A program made the position numbers and the translations under genes. DNA of 64,000 nt from Pseudomonas viridiflava (lineage in GTDB: Bacteria > Pseudomonadota > Gammaproteobacteria > Pseudomonadales > Pseudomonadaceae): positions 62,001 through 126,000 of the forward strand of contig NZ_UWFN01000181.1 of the NCBI RefSeq assembly GCF_900602065.1, given 5' to 3'. Of the stretch, positions 18,904 through 28,600 are shown in pieces. The notes under the pieces were generated by a model. That model did not search any database, was not told the origin of the DNA, and saw nothing but the letters and a program-made list of their open reading frames with translations. Within the stretch, counting starts at the first letter, position 1; each line of letters starts with the position of its first letter.

Positions 18904-19820
18904 AGATACGCAAAATCAAGCGTGCCCTGAACCGGGTTATACCCAATGGTCGGCAACTGGTCATTGGAGCGCCGTTTCTCTGGCTGTTCCTGTTCTTTGC
19001 CTTGCCGTTTCTGATCGTCATCAAGATCAGCTTCGCTGAAGCCGACGTAGCGATCCCGCCTTATACGGAAATCTTCAGCTACGCCGAGCAAAAGTTCGAG
19101 ATCATCCTCAACTTCGCCAACTATGCGCTGCTGACAGGCGATGACCTGTACATCTCGGCCTATCTCGGCTCGCTGAAAATGGCGTTCTTCAGCACCTTGC
19201 TGTGCCTGCTGATCGGCTTCCCGATGGCCTATGCCATTGCGACTGCGCGCAAGGAACTGCAAACCGTGCTGTTGCTGCTGATCATGATGCCGACCTGGAC
19301 CGCGATTCTGATCCGGGTTTACGCGTGGATGGGCATCCTCAGTAACAACGGGCTGCTCAATGCATTCTTGATGTGGCTCGGCCTGATCGACGAGCCGTTG
19401 CAGATACTGAATACCAACCTCGCGGTGTATATCGGAGTTGTGTATTCGTACCTGCCGTTCATGATCCTGCCGCTGTACGCCAACCTGGTAAAACACGACT
19501 CAAGTCTGCTCGAAGCCGCGTCTGACCTGGGTTCGAGCACCTTCAACAGTTTCTGGAAAATCACCGTGCCGTTGTCCAAAAACGGAGTTATCGCTGGCTG
19601 CATGCTGGTGTTCATTCCGGTGGTCGGCGAGTTCGTTATTCCTGAACTGCTGGGCGGCCCGGAAACCCTGATGATTGGCCGCGTGCTGTGGCAAGAGTTC
19701 TTCAACAACCGTGACTGGCCCGTGGCTTCTGCGTTGGCGGTGATCATGCTGTTGATCCTGATCGTGCCGATCATTCTCTTTAACCGCAGTCAGGCCAAAG
19801 AGCTGGAGGGCAGGGCATGA
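18900..19820 (+). CDS. spuG: Polyamine ABC transporter permease SpuG
   Basis: A 306-residue permease with six hydrophobic segments and the ATPase-docking loop EAASDLGSSTFNSFWKITVPLS. It corresponds to PotH. The start is taken at the ATG overlapping the spuF stop (ATGA), the usual coupling, rather than an earlier in-frame start inside spuF. Overlaps spuH in the same way. Confidence 0.92.
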   Translation: MKIRKIKRALNRVIPNGRQLVIGAPFLWLFLFFALPFLIVIKISFAEADVAIPPYTEIFSYAEQKFEIILNFANYALLTGDDLYISAYLGSLKMAFFSTLLCLLIGFPMAYAIATARKELQTVLLLLIMMPTWTAILIRVYAWMGILSNNGLLNAFLMWLGLIDEPLQILNTNLAVYIGVVYSYLPFMILPLYANLVKHDSSLLEAASDLGSSTFNSFWKITVPLSKNGVIAGCMLVFIPVVGEFVIPELLGGPETLMIGRVLWQEFFNNRDWPVASALAVIMLLILIVPIILFNRSQAKELEGRA

Positions 19821-20701
19821 GAGGCTTTCGATTCTCGAACATGATGCTGGTCCTGGGCCTGCTGTTCATCTACGCGCCGATGGTGATTCTGGTCATCTAC
19901 TCGTTCAACGCTTCCAAACTGGTTACGGTCTGGGGTGGCTGGTCGGTGCACTGGTATGTAGGACTGCTGGATAATTCGCAACTGATGGGCTCGGTGATGC
20001 GCTCGCTGGAAATCGCCACTTACACAGCGATTGCAGCGGTGGCGCTGGGCACCATGGCGGCGTTCGTGTTGACCCGCATCACGCGCTTCAAGGGCCGCAC
20101 GTTTTTCGGCGGCCTGGTGACAGCGCCGCTGGTGATGCCTGAGGTGATTACCGGTCTGTCGCTGTTGCTGCTGTTTGTGGCCATGGCCCAGTTGATCGGC
20201 TGGCCGCAGGAGCGCGGCATCGTCACCATCTGGATCGCCCACACCACGTTCTGCGCCGCTTATGTGGCCGTGGTGGTTTCGGCACGGTTGCGTGAACTGG
20301 ACCTTTCAATTGAAGAAGCAGCGATGGATCTGGGCGCGCGGCCGTGGAAGGTGTTCTTCCTGATCACCATCCCGATGATCGCGCCTTCGCTGGCGGCGGG
20401 GGCGATGATGTCCTTCGCCCTGTCGCTGGACGATCTGGTACTGGCCAGCTTCGTTTCCGGTCCGGGTTCGACCACCTTGCCGATGGAAGTCTTCTCCGCT
20501 GTGCGTTTGGGCGTGAAGCCGGAAATCAACGCCGTCGCGAGCCTGATTCTGCTGGCCGTTTCGTGCGCCACTTTCCTGGTCTGGTTCTTCAGCCGCCGTG
20601 CCGAGCAACAGCGCAAGAAAGCCATCCAGCAAGCCATCGAAGAAAGCGCGGCCGACAGCTACAAGCAACCCGATCCACGTCGCGCGGCTGCTCCGGTTTA
20701 G
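19817..20701 (+). CDS. spuH: Polyamine ABC transporter permease SpuH
   Basis: A 294-residue PotI-type permease with six membrane segments and the docking loop EEAAMDLGARPWKVFFLITIP. It forms the channel with SpuG. The C-terminus is a charged cytoplasmic tail (QQRKKAIQQAIEESAADS). It is the last gene of the operon; no intrinsic terminator was found, only a family C REP. Confidence 0.92.
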   Translation: MRGFRFSNMMLVLGLLFIYAPMVILVIYSFNASKLVTVWGGWSVHWYVGLLDNSQLMGSVMRSLEIATYTAIAAVALGTMAAFVLTRITRFKGRTFFGGLVTAPLVMPEVITGLSLLLLFVAMAQLIGWPQERGIVTIWIAHTTFCAAYVAVVVSARLRELDLSIEEAAMDLGARPWKVFFLITIPMIAPSLAAGAMMSFALSLDDLVLASFVSGPGSTTLPMEVFSAVRLGVKPEINAVASLILLAVSCATFLVWFFSRRAEQQRKKAIQQAIEESAADSYKQPDPRRAAAPV

Positions 20702-20724
20702 TATCAGTTGGCGCGCCGTGAACC

Positions 20725-20813
20725 CTGTGGGAGCGAATTTATTCGCGAATGCGGTACATCAGACAAAGATATTTTGAATGTGTCGCCCATTCGCGAATGA
20801 ATTCGCTCCTACC
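20725..20813. repeat. REP doublet, family C, overlaps hacB stop
   Basis: Family C arms between convergent spuH and hacB. The right arm ends CTCCTACC; its CTA is the TAG stop codon of hacB on the minus strand. Confidence 0.9.
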
Positions 20814-23199
20814 GGGACTGGGGCACCAACCTCAAGTTGCCTTGGGCATGCTTCGCCACATCCTCTTCACTCAAATGCTGCGGGACGTACTCGCCGTTGA
20901 TATAGGTCTGTGCCTGATCCGAATAGTGTTTATCAAACAGCACACCGCTTTGCCCAACGGGGTTGCTGCCGAGCGCATGAGCCGGGTCGGCGAAGTCGAT
21001 CAGGCGGCGGGTTGAGGGGCCGTAGCTGACGGGCCAGGGCGCAGGTCCGATGCGTGACGAAAGATTATTGGGCACTTCATGCGTGCCTGGTGCTGCGAAC
21101 GGTCCGACGTTCAACAGCTGATCCAGCGGCTTTTGCGTGCCCAGCGGATGCGCGTGGGTCAGCGTGTGTGCTTTGCCCCAGCGCCATTCGCCTGCGTTGA
21201 GCCCATAAGTGGATTTCAAATGTGAAACCGTGGCGTGCCAAGCGACTTTGACCGTCTGCGCACGGGTTTCTTCGAACGGCGAATTGCGATTGTTCCACCA
21301 TGGCGAACTGGCGTCGGCGGCCACGCGGGGCAGGGCGGCATCGATCACCCTTGTTGATAGCAGCGTTTCAAAGAGACCATCGCCCAGCTCATCGTGAAAG
21401 ACCTCTTCGCTCAGGTCGAAGAGGAACTGGTTAAACAGCGTGGCGCCCACCGAATCAACCCCATAGTTGCCTTTCCAGTTGGCCAGTCGTTCTACCAGCG
21501 CTTTCTCTTCCGGGTCACTGACTACTTCGCGGAGGACCGGAAGCAAAGGCTGTAGAACCCTATTGGCATAATCAGTTTTCGTGCCCAGTTGCAGCGCTTT
21601 ACTGTTGTCCAGATCCCATTTCACCGAGGCATCACTCAGCTGTCGGTTCAACTGTTGGCCGCGATCAGCGAGGTTGTAGTAACCGGGAATCTGCATGCCG
21701 GTGGGCGAGAGGGGCTGGAAATTGGCTGAGACGATGTAGCCGCGTGCGGGATTCTCTTCCTGCGGGTTAGCGCTGAAGGGGTAGAAGCCCAGTTTGTCGG
21801 CTTGCTCAGTGCTGCCATCAAGAATGTAGTTCGGGTTCACGCCTTCGGGACGAATCGGCAACTGCGCCGCCGCCCACCAACCGATGTCGCCTTTGGCATT
21901 GGCCCAGACGATATTCAATCCCGGTGCCTGAATTTTCTCTGCGGCAGCGCGCATCTTATCCAGCGTGTCGGCTCGGTTGACTTCGTAGAAGCCTTCCAGA
22001 ATCGGATTCTCCGACTCCAGGAATGACCACCACATGGCAACCGGCGTAGCGCTTGCGGTGACGCCCATTACGTCGTTGACGATAGGACCATGGGGCGACT
22101 TGCGCAGCGTCAGCGTGACCGGTGCTTCGCCTTTGACCGCAATCTCTTGTTCGGTGCTGGTCATGTCGACCCACTGTCCGTGATACCAGACTTGATTGGG
22201 ATTCTGCGGATTGGTTTTCTCGGCGATCAGGTCCAGATCATCGTTCTGGAACATGGTCAGGCTCCAGCCGAAATCCATGTTGTGGCCCAATGACGCGAAC
22301 GGGTTGAGCGCCTGATGATGGCCGTACAGCTCAAAGCCTGGCGCGGACAGGTGAGCTTCGTACCATACCGATGGTACCGAGAAGCGTATATGCGGGTCGC
22401 CCGCCAGAAGCGGCTTGCCGCTTTTGGTTCTGCTACCGGAAATGGCCCACGCGTTGCTGCCTTCAAACTGTGGCAGACCGGCTTGTTCAAGCGCCTGATT
22501 GCTCAGGTACGCCAGCTGGTTGAGGCTTTTCCAGTCGCTGCTTGAAAGTCTGGCCGGCTGATCAAGGACCCCTTGTGGCTGCCAGTCGAGATCAAACACT
22601 TTCAGGTAATCCGCGCCGAGTTCGTCACGCACATAGGTCAGCATAGGCTCGGTACGAAAGGCTGCGGCAAAGCTGTAGGCCATGTAGCCGCCGACGCTCA
22701 GTGTGTCCTCTGCAGTGAACGGCCGTTTGGGGATACCCAGCACGTCGAACTCCAGTGGTTTGGCGTGGCTGTCCTGATACTGATTAACGCCGTCGAGGTA
22801 GGCTTGCAGGGCCTTCCAGGCAGGCGTGTCCTTGTTGTGGCGGGCGACGTAATCGTCGGCGTGTTCACGAATACGCAGGCTGCGGAACAGTTTGTCCGTC
22901 GCCACCAGTTTGGGGCCCAGAACTTCAGCCAGTTCACCTCGGGCCAGACGACGGACCATTTCCATCTGGAACAGTCGGTCCTGAGCCTGCACATAGCCCA
23001 GTGCGCGATACAAATCGGCTTCGTTTTCGGCGCGGATATGCGGCACGCCTCGCTCGTCATAACGCACACTGACCGGCGCCTGAAGGTGAGCAAGGGATAA
23101 CTCGCCGTCACGCTGCGGTTGTTTGCTGTGCAGATACCAGGCACCCGCGCCGATGACGAGGGCAATGATGAATACGAGGATAGAAAGGCTGCGTTTCAT
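20809..23199 (-). CDS. hacB: Penicillin-acylase-family Ntn hydrolase, likely AHL acylase HacB
   Basis: A 796-residue Ntn hydrolase made as one precursor. An N-terminal membrane/signal segment (residues 5-24) precedes the alpha chain. The predicted autocatalytic site is Gly247-Ser248 in EGSNAWAISG, with Ser248 becoming the beta-chain nucleophile. The position beside spuH matches PA0305 of P. aeruginosa, an acyl-homoserine-lactone acylase. Periplasmic location is likely. The substrate could be AHLs, but some family members act on other amides. The stop codon lies in a REP arm. Confidence 0.85.
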   Translation of the reverse strand: MKRSLSILVFIIALVIGAGAWYLHSKQPQRDGELSLAHLQAPVSVRYDERGVPHIRAENEADLYRALGYVQAQDRLFQMEMVRRLARGELAEVLGPKLVATDKLFRSLRIREHADDYVARHNKDTPAWKALQAYLDGVNQYQDSHAKPLEFDVLGIPKRPFTAEDTLSVGGYMAYSFAAAFRTEPMLTYVRDELGADYLKVFDLDWQPQGVLDQPARLSSSDWKSLNQLAYLSNQALEQAGLPQFEGSNAWAISGSRTKSGKPLLAGDPHIRFSVPSVWYEAHLSAPGFELYGHHQALNPFASLGHNMDFGWSLTMFQNDDLDLIAEKTNPQNPNQVWYHGQWVDMTSTEQEIAVKGEAPVTLTLRKSPHGPIVNDVMGVTASATPVAMWWSFLESENPILEGFYEVNRADTLDKMRAAAEKIQAPGLNIVWANAKGDIGWWAAAQLPIRPEGVNPNYILDGSTEQADKLGFYPFSANPQEENPARGYIVSANFQPLSPTGMQIPGYYNLADRGQQLNRQLSDASVKWDLDNSKALQLGTKTDYANRVLQPLLPVLREVVSDPEEKALVERLANWKGNYGVDSVGATLFNQFLFDLSEEVFHDELGDGLFETLLSTRVIDAALPRVAADASSPWWNNRNSPFEETRAQTVKVAWHATVSHLKSTYGLNAGEWRWGKAHTLTHAHPLGTQKPLDQLLNVGPFAAPGTHEVPNNLSSRIGPAPWPVSYGPSTRRLIDFADPAHALGSNPVGQSGVLFDKHYSDQAQTYINGEYVPQHLSEEDVAKHAQGNLRLVPQSR

Positions 23200-23325
23200 C
23201 CGGCTTCTCGGTCGGCGGGCAAAGAGAGCAGGCTACAGATTTGGGTGGGGGTTGAGTAGATGGGATTGGCGTATGTGGTCTTGCCCTGAGTCCTGACACC
23301 GCACTGTCGTGCAGCAAACGGGGAC

Positions 23326-23405
23326 CTGTAGGAGCCAACTTGTTGGCGAGACGTTGGGCCTGCGTAGTCAAAAATTGCGCCTCGCGAACAAGTTCACTCC
23401 TACAA
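23326..23405. repeat. Degenerate REP doublet, family D-like
   Basis: Arms GTAGGAGCCAACTTGTTGGC and CGCGAACAAGTTCACTCCTA are imperfectly paired, and the right end supplies the TAG stop of the neighbouring minus-strand gene. Confidence 0.75.
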
Positions 23406-23981
23406 GGGGCCTGCGTTCCACCCGCAATAACATCCGACCGCCATGGTATGCGTCGCATTCACCGCTCGCCCTTCAGTCAGCGCTTGCAGGATTGGCTCGA
23501 TGAAGCTGTTGCCCGAATTACACGTCAGGCCTTCGCTATAGGGGCCGAAGTAAGCCAGCCTGCCGTCGCGATCCCAGATTGCCACGGCAGGGCTGGCGCT
23601 GATGCGTTCTGCGCCCGGCAAGTAGGCGATGGGCTTGATTGCGCTCAGCGTGGAGGGTAACTGACCCTGGCTACCGGGCTTTTGCACCGCGTAGAAGTCC
23701 ACGCCTCCGGGCCCACCGAAATGCTCGATCAATTCGGCAAGGTGTTGCTGGTTTCCAACGTTGCAGGGGCAGGCTGGATCCCAGAAGTGCACCAGCCGAA
23801 TTCGCCCGGGGCCCGCCAGCTTGACGGGAAGACCAAGAGTGTCTCCCGCGAAAAACACTGGCTCATTACTGAACGGTCGCAAGTAGCGACCCTGAAACCA
23901 GTCATAACCGGCCCATAAAAGCGCTGCACAGATAACGGTAATGAGCCCTGCAATGAGCGTGCTACGGCGTAGGGTCTTCAT
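23400..23981 (-). CDS. Membrane-anchored thioredoxin-like protein (DUF6436-type)
   Basis: A 193-residue protein with one N-terminal membrane helix (about residues 8-26) followed by a thioredoxin-like domain. LVHFWDPACPCNVGNQ places a CPC pair where thioredoxins have CxxC. A second cysteine cluster, CYCGW, lies near the C-terminus. It probably acts in the periplasm; redox or metal handling is an inference. It is divergent from the hydrolase at 24074. The stop codon and final bases lie in a REP remnant. Confidence 0.75.
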   Translation of the reverse strand: MKTLRRSTLIAGLITVICAALLWAGYDWFQGRYLRPFSNEPVFFAGDTLGLPVKLAGPGRIRLVHFWDPACPCNVGNQQHLAELIEHFGGPGGVDFYAVQKPGSQGQLPSTLSAIKPIAYLPGAERISASPAVAIWDRDGRLAYFGPYSEGLTCNSGNSFIEPILQALTEGRAVNATHTMAVGCYCGWNAGPL

Positions 23982-24073
23982 TTCAGTCGCATCTGTTTGA
24001 GGACGCCTGGCTTGCCATGCTCGGGGATACAGCTGAATATCGCTGCACAGTCTATCGTCCCGCCGGAAACTCC

Positions 24074-25030
24074 ATGTCTGCCACGTTCAACCCCGATGCA
24101 CTGCGCCACAGCCTGCAACCGATGAGCGCTGCTCAGCCGCTTTCTATCGAGGGGCTGGCCTACCAGCGTTTTTACGTACTCGACAGGTTGGGGCTGGAGC
24201 GTCCACTTCGTACCTGGCTGGGCAGGATGGACGTGGGCGGCTACGAAATTGTCGGGCAAGTCTGGATACCGGATAAGCCGGTAGCGACGATGTTCCTGAT
24301 GCATGGTTTCTATGACCACATGGGCCTGTTTCGGCATTTGATCGAATGGGCGCTGAGTATGAATTTCGCGGTGATTTCCTGCGACTTGCCGGGGCACGGT
24401 CTGTCCAGCGGCTCGCGGGCCAGCATCAATGACTTTGCTGAGTATCAGGTGGTTTTGCAGCGTTTGTTTGAAGAAGCAAACGCCCTGCAATTGCCCAAGC
24501 CATGGCATCTTTGTGGGCAAAGCACCGGTGGTGCGATTCTGATCGACCATCTGCTTCATCATGGTGTTGAAAGCCCCGCTCAAGGTCAGGTCATCCTGCT
24601 CGCGCCGCTGGTCAGGCCTCGTGCCTGGGGATGGTCAAAGCTAAGCTATTACCTGCTCAACCCTTTTGTGACAGGCATCGCCCGGCGTTTCAGCGAAAAC
24701 TCCAACGCCCCGGCGTTTCTACCGTTCCTGCTGGCTGATCCATTGCAACCACGCCGTTTGCCGACCGCATGGGTAGGTGCGCTGGCGCGCTGGATCAAGC
24801 GTATAGAATCAGCCCCTTCAAGCTCGCGCAGCCCTATCATTATTCAGGGGGAAGCGGACATGACCGTTGACTGGCGTCATAACCTGATGGTGCTCAACAA
24901 GAAATTCACCGAGCCCCGGATACTGATGCTCAGCGAAGCCCGGCATCATCTGGCTAACGAGATACCGGAGCTGCGGGCGCAGTATTTGAGCTTTGTTGAG
25001 CAGAAGATGCGTTTGGCGCTGGCGAGCTAA
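24074..25030 (+). CDS. Alpha/beta hydrolase, S33/monoacylglycerol-lipase-like
   Basis: A 318-residue serine hydrolase: nucleophile elbow LCGQSTGGA, oxyanion region LMHGFYDHMGLF, acid in IIQGEADMTVDW and histidine in EARHHLANE. These fit the serine aminopeptidase S33/lysophospholipase group. The ATG at 24074 (MSATFNPD) is preferred to one 57 bases upstream, which would add an unlikely N-terminus. No signal peptide. Convergent with the DUF2059 gene 9 bases away. Substrate unknown. Confidence 0.82.
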   Translation: MSATFNPDALRHSLQPMSAAQPLSIEGLAYQRFYVLDRLGLERPLRTWLGRMDVGGYEIVGQVWIPDKPVATMFLMHGFYDHMGLFRHLIEWALSMNFAVISCDLPGHGLSSGSRASINDFAEYQVVLQRLFEEANALQLPKPWHLCGQSTGGAILIDHLLHHGVESPAQGQVILLAPLVRPRAWGWSKLSYYLLNPFVTGIARRFSENSNAPAFLPFLLADPLQPRRLPTAWVGALARWIKRIESAPSSSRSPIIIQGEADMTVDWRHNLMVLNKKFTEPRILMLSEARHHLANEIPELRAQYLSFVEQKMRLALAS

Positions 25031-25039
25031 ACGTCAGCG

Positions 25040-25798
25040 CTACTGTGCCGGAGCCAGGCTCGACGAGCTTTGGCCAACGGCCAGCCCGGCGCGTATCGCC
25101 GCCAGCGCGGCCTGGTAGTAAGCCTTGCCGTCGGCGGATTCGGCAAAAGTTGAAAACTCTTCCAGTTCCGGATCGGAGAGGTCGCGGTAGACGTAGAGCA
25201 AGGTGTTGTTCATGTCTGCCTCGATCTGCGCCATCAGGCGTTCACGCTGACCGTCGAGCATGCCTTGGGCCTGACCGCCGCCCAGCAACCCTGGAATCAT
25301 CTGGCTCAGGCTATCGGCCGCAACACCTGCAATCGCCAGGCTGACCTCGGCACCTGCTTGTTTGGCGGGCAGTGCTTGCGCGAGGTGGCCAATCAATAAT
25401 TGCCGAGTGGCATCAGCCTGAATCTGCGGCAGACCTTTAGCATTTTTTGCCAATTGGTCGGGGCGGGTGGCGGTCAGTTCGGCGTTGACGATCTTGCGCC
25501 CGAGCGGTGACTGGAAGAATTGCAGCGCAGGCTTGGGGTCACGAAGACTTTCGCGCAGGCGCTTTTCTGCGCGTTGATCCATGGCTTGTGGGGCGAAGCG
25601 CTGATTGCTGTTGTTGACCAGCGCTTGAAACACCGCCGGTGGCAGGCTGTTGCGGTAGCGTTGTTGCGCGGCGTTGAGGGCGTCGTTGAAATGCGCGCGT
25701 TGTTCTGGCCAGCCGGCGACCTTGTACAACTGGTCATAGCTGTCTGCCCAGGCGGGCATCGTGCAGAACATCAACAACACAACAAACAAACGGCGCAT
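25040..25798 (-). CDS. Exported DUF2059-family protein
   Basis: A 252-residue exported protein: signal peptide MRRLFVVLLMFCTMPAWA then a helical body. A C-terminal segment (about 185-245; LLYVYRDLSDPELEEFSTFAES) is the DUF2059 pattern. The start at 25798 is chosen because AGGAG precedes it and it begins the signal peptide; the frame is open 90 bases further. Function unknown; likely periplasmic. Confidence 0.82.
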   Translation of the reverse strand: MRRLFVVLLMFCTMPAWADSYDQLYKVAGWPEQRAHFNDALNAAQQRYRNSLPPAVFQALVNNSNQRFAPQAMDQRAEKRLRESLRDPKPALQFFQSPLGRKIVNAELTATRPDQLAKNAKGLPQIQADATRQLLIGHLAQALPAKQAGAEVSLAIAGVAADSLSQMIPGLLGGGQAQGMLDGQRERLMAQIEADMNNTLLYVYRDLSDPELEEFSTFAESADGKAYYQAALAAIRAGLAVGQSSSSLAPAQ

Positions 25799-25947
25799 AG
25801 GGACTCCTGTCGGCAGGCCGCTATTGTCCCGGTGGTTGCGGGGCTTTGTCGAGTTATGACTTCGCCTGCACGGTGAAATTTCATGCACTTGGCAATCTGC
25901 CGAGTGCTGGAGCTTCCCGATTCTCGGGCGGCTGGATACTATGCGCC

Positions 25948-26571
25948 ATGCAAATCGCCTCTGATCATCCGCTGCTGCTTCGAATCGTCGACGACCTCGC
26001 TGCCCGCGGCTGGTCGCAGCAGAATATTTTCCTGCCTGAAAGCCTCACGCTTGAGCTTGCCGAAGAGTGCCGCATGCGTGCAGCCGAGGGCGAACTCGCG
26101 CCTGCAGCTGTCGGCCGCGGGCCATTGCAAGAGATTCGCGAGGGAATTCGTGGCGATCATATCCAGTGGCTGGAACCTGGTCAGTCAGAGCCTTGTGATC
26201 GTTATCTGGGGTTGATGGACAGCCTGCGTCAGGCGCTCAATCGCGGTCTGTTTCTGGGGCTGGAAGACTTCGAAAGCCACTTCGCGCTGTATCCGCCAGG
26301 GGCTTTCTACCTCAAGCACGTAGATCGCTTCCGCGACGATGATCGGCGCATGGTTTCCGCTGTTCTTTATCTGAACAATGCCTGGCTGCCAGAGCATGGT
26401 GGTCAACTGCGCATGTTCCTTGATGAAGGCGTGGAATACGACGTGCAGCCAACCGGTGGTTGTCTGGTGGTGTTCATGTCTGGCGATATTCCCCACGAAG
26501 TGATGCCTGCCGGTCGTGACCGTCTTTCCCTGACTGGCTGGTTTCGTCGACGTGGGGATGGGGTGTTTTGA
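25948..26571 (+). CDS. Prolyl-4-hydroxylase-like 2-oxoglutarate/Fe(II) dioxygenase
   Basis: A 207-residue dioxygenase with the full iron triad: H124 and D126 in KHVDRF and H183 in IPHEVMP. R192 (DRLSLTGW) is the likely 2-oxoglutarate anchor. The start is the ATG at 25948 (MQIASDHPLL). Size and sequence fit the bacterial PHD group, of which the Pseudomonas member (PPHD) hydroxylates a proline of elongation factor Tu; this gene is probably that orthologue. The start lies 150 bases from the divergent DUF2059 gene. Confidence 0.85.
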   Translation: MQIASDHPLLLRIVDDLAARGWSQQNIFLPESLTLELAEECRMRAAEGELAPAAVGRGPLQEIREGIRGDHIQWLEPGQSEPCDRYLGLMDSLRQALNRGLFLGLEDFESHFALYPPGAFYLKHVDRFRDDDRRMVSAVLYLNNAWLPEHGGQLRMFLDEGVEYDVQPTGGCLVVFMSGDIPHEVMPAGRDRLSLTGWFRRRGDGVF

Positions 26572-26603
26572 TGTGCATCCCTTTCGCTCAGCAAACGCTT
26601 GAC

Positions 26604-26676
26604 CTGTAGGAGCTGCCGAAGGCTGCGATAGCGGTCTGTCAGGATGAATGCTTCGCAGCCTTCGGCAGCTCCTACA
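26604..26676. repeat. REP doublet, family A
   Basis: Family A arms about 30 bases after the dioxygenase stop. Confidence 0.92.
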
Positions 26677-26785
26677 AAACGATATTTGCATGAAATCTTT
26701 GTCATAAAGCCCGCTTCTTCAGAACGTTAAGCCAGTGCCGCGCTATGGTTACAGGTATGCCATTCAAGGGCTGACTGGAGAAACC

Positions 26786-27223
26786 ATGAAAATCCTTTTT
26801 GCAAAAACTGCTCTCGCAGGCCTGCTGTTCGGGGTGTCGCTGATGGCCAGTGCTGCCGATGTTCCGCGCACGCCATCACCTGCCGGGGCCGAGGTTTACA
26901 TCATTTCGCCCAAAGACGGCGCGACAGTGCCGGGCACGTTCAAGGTCCAGTTTGGCCTCAAAGGCATGGGCGTTGCACCTGCCGGTGTAGACATCCCGGA
27001 GACCGGCCACCATCACCTGTTGATCGACGTCAAAGACCAGCCGGACCTGAATGCGCCGCTGCCGATGACCGATAACATTCGCCATTTCGGCAAAGGCCAG
27101 ACCGAAACCGAAGTTACCCTGCCGCCTGGCCCTCACACCTTGCAGTTGCTGGTGGGCGATAAGAGCCACATTCCGCTGAACCCATCGGTTGAGTCGAAGG
27201 TGATCAGGGTGAATGTGCAGTGA
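26786..27223 (+). CDS. Periplasmic DUF4399 protein
   Basis: A 145-residue exported protein: signal peptide (KILFAKTALAGLLFG...MASA-AD) then one DUF4399 domain with VYIISPKDGATVPGTFKVQF, the HHH cluster in TGHHHLLID, and FGKGQTETEVTLPPGPHTL. The His cluster hints at metal binding. GGAG lies just before the ATG at 26786. The biological role is unknown. A family A REP follows directly. Confidence 0.85.
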   Translation: MKILFAKTALAGLLFGVSLMASAADVPRTPSPAGAEVYIISPKDGATVPGTFKVQFGLKGMGVAPAGVDIPETGHHHLLIDVKDQPDLNAPLPMTDNIRHFGKGQTETEVTLPPGPHTLQLLVGDKSHIPLNPSVESKVIRVNVQ

Positions 27224-27231
27224 TTGATTTT

Positions 27232-27307
27232 CTGTAGGAGCTGCCGAAGGCTGCGAATTGTGGTGTGTCACAGACACCGGTTTCGCAGCCTTCGGCAGCT
27301 CCTACAG
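27232..27307. repeat. REP doublet, family A
   Basis: Family A arms between the DUF4399 gene and the convergent serA terminator. Confidence 0.92.
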
Positions 27308-27325
27308 ATGCAGGTTATTACCCAC

Positions 27326-27354
27326 AAAAAAGGAGACCCGAAGGTCTCCTTTTT
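27326..27354. terminator. Bidirectional terminator between DUF4399 gene and serA
   Basis: GGAGACC, CGAA tetraloop, GGTCTCC flanked by an A run and a T run, so it works on both strands; 17 bases beyond the serA stop. Confidence 0.93.
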
Positions 27355-27370
27355 ATCCTGCCATCAAGGC

Positions 27371-28600
27371 TTAGAACAATACGCGGCTGCGGATGGTGCC
27401 TTTGATGTGCTGCAGCTTTTCCTGAGCCAGATCGGAATACTCGGCATCGACGTCGATGACCACGTAACCGACTTTCTCGTTGGTCTGCAGGAACTGACCG
27501 GAGATGTTGATACCGTTTTCGGCGAAGACCTTGTTGATCTCCATCAGCACGCCCGGGATGTTCTCGTGAATGTGCAGCAGGCGGTGCTTGCCAGGGTGAG
27601 CAGGCAGGGCCACTTCAGGGAAGTTGACCGAAGACACCGACGTACCGTTGTCGCTGTACTTGACCAGCTTCTCAGCCACTTCCAGACCGATGTTGGCCTG
27701 AGCTTCAGCGGTAGAGCCACCGATGTGCGGAGTCAGAATCACGTTGTCCAGGCCGCGCAGCGGGCTTTCGAAGATGTCGTCGTTCGAGCGAGGCTCAACC
27801 GGGAATACGTCGATAGCCGCACCGATCAGGTGTTTGTCCTTGATCGCGTCAGCCAGTGCGTCGAGGTCCACGACCGTGCCGCGAGCGGCGTTGATCAGAA
27901 TGGCGCCCTTTTTCATCGCACGGATTTCTTTCTCGCCAATCATCATTTGGGTGGACGGCAGTTCAGGCACGTGCAGAGACACGATGTCGGCCATGCCCAG
28001 CAGCTCGGTCAGACTGGCGACCTGCGTTGCGTTGCCCAGCGGCAGCTTGGTCAGCGGATCGAAGAAGAACACCTGCATGCCAAGGCTTTCAGCCAGGACC
28101 GACAGCTGAGTACCGATCGAGCCGTAGCCGACGATGCCCAGTTTCTTGCCACGGATCTCGAAAGAATTGGCTGCGCTTTTGATCCAGCCACCACGGTGGC
28201 AGGATGCGTTCTTCTCCGGGATGCCGCGCAGCAGCAGGATCGCTTCAGCCAGGACCAGTTCGGCGACCGAGCGAGTGTTGGAGTACGGCGCGTTGAACAC
28301 CGCAATACCGCGCTCGCGGGCTGCGCCCAGATCAACCTGGTTGGTACCGATGCAGAAACAGCCGACCGCGACGAGTTTCTTCGCGTGATCGAACATCTCT
28401 TCAGTTAACTGGGTACGGGAGCGGATACCGATGAAGTGAGCGTCGGCGATCTTTTCTTTCAGTTCGGCTTCCGGCAGAGACTTGGTGTGGTACTCGATGC
28501 TGGTGTAACCGGCTGCCTTGAGGACATCCACAGCGGATTGATGGACGCCTTCGAGAAGAAGGAACTTGATCTTGCTCTTGTCGAGGGAAGTCTTGCTCAT
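27371..28600 (-). CDS. serA: D-3-phosphoglycerate dehydrogenase SerA
   Basis: A 409-residue enzyme that oxidises 3-phosphoglycerate to start serine synthesis. NAD site GIVGYGSIGTQLS; catalytic Arg in LINAARGTVVD and His in ILTPHIGGST; C-terminal ACT domain (about 335-409) for serine feedback. Length matches the E. coli type. Divergent from the D-2-hydroxyglutarate dehydrogenase gene, whose product removes the 2-hydroxyglutarate that SerA can form. Confidence 0.95.
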   Translation of the reverse strand: MSKTSLDKSKIKFLLLEGVHQSAVDVLKAAGYTSIEYHTKSLPEAELKEKIADAHFIGIRSRTQLTEEMFDHAKKLVAVGCFCIGTNQVDLGAARERGIAVFNAPYSNTRSVAELVLAEAILLLRGIPEKNASCHRGGWIKSAANSFEIRGKKLGIVGYGSIGTQLSVLAESLGMQVFFFDPLTKLPLGNATQVASLTELLGMADIVSLHVPELPSTQMMIGEKEIRAMKKGAILINAARGTVVDLDALADAIKDKHLIGAAIDVFPVEPRSNDDIFESPLRGLDNVILTPHIGGSTAEAQANIGLEVAEKLVKYSDNGTSVSSVNFPEVALPAHPGKHRLLHIHENIPGVLMEINKVFAENGINISGQFLQTNEKVGYVVIDVDAEYSDLAQEKLQHIKGTIRSRVLF

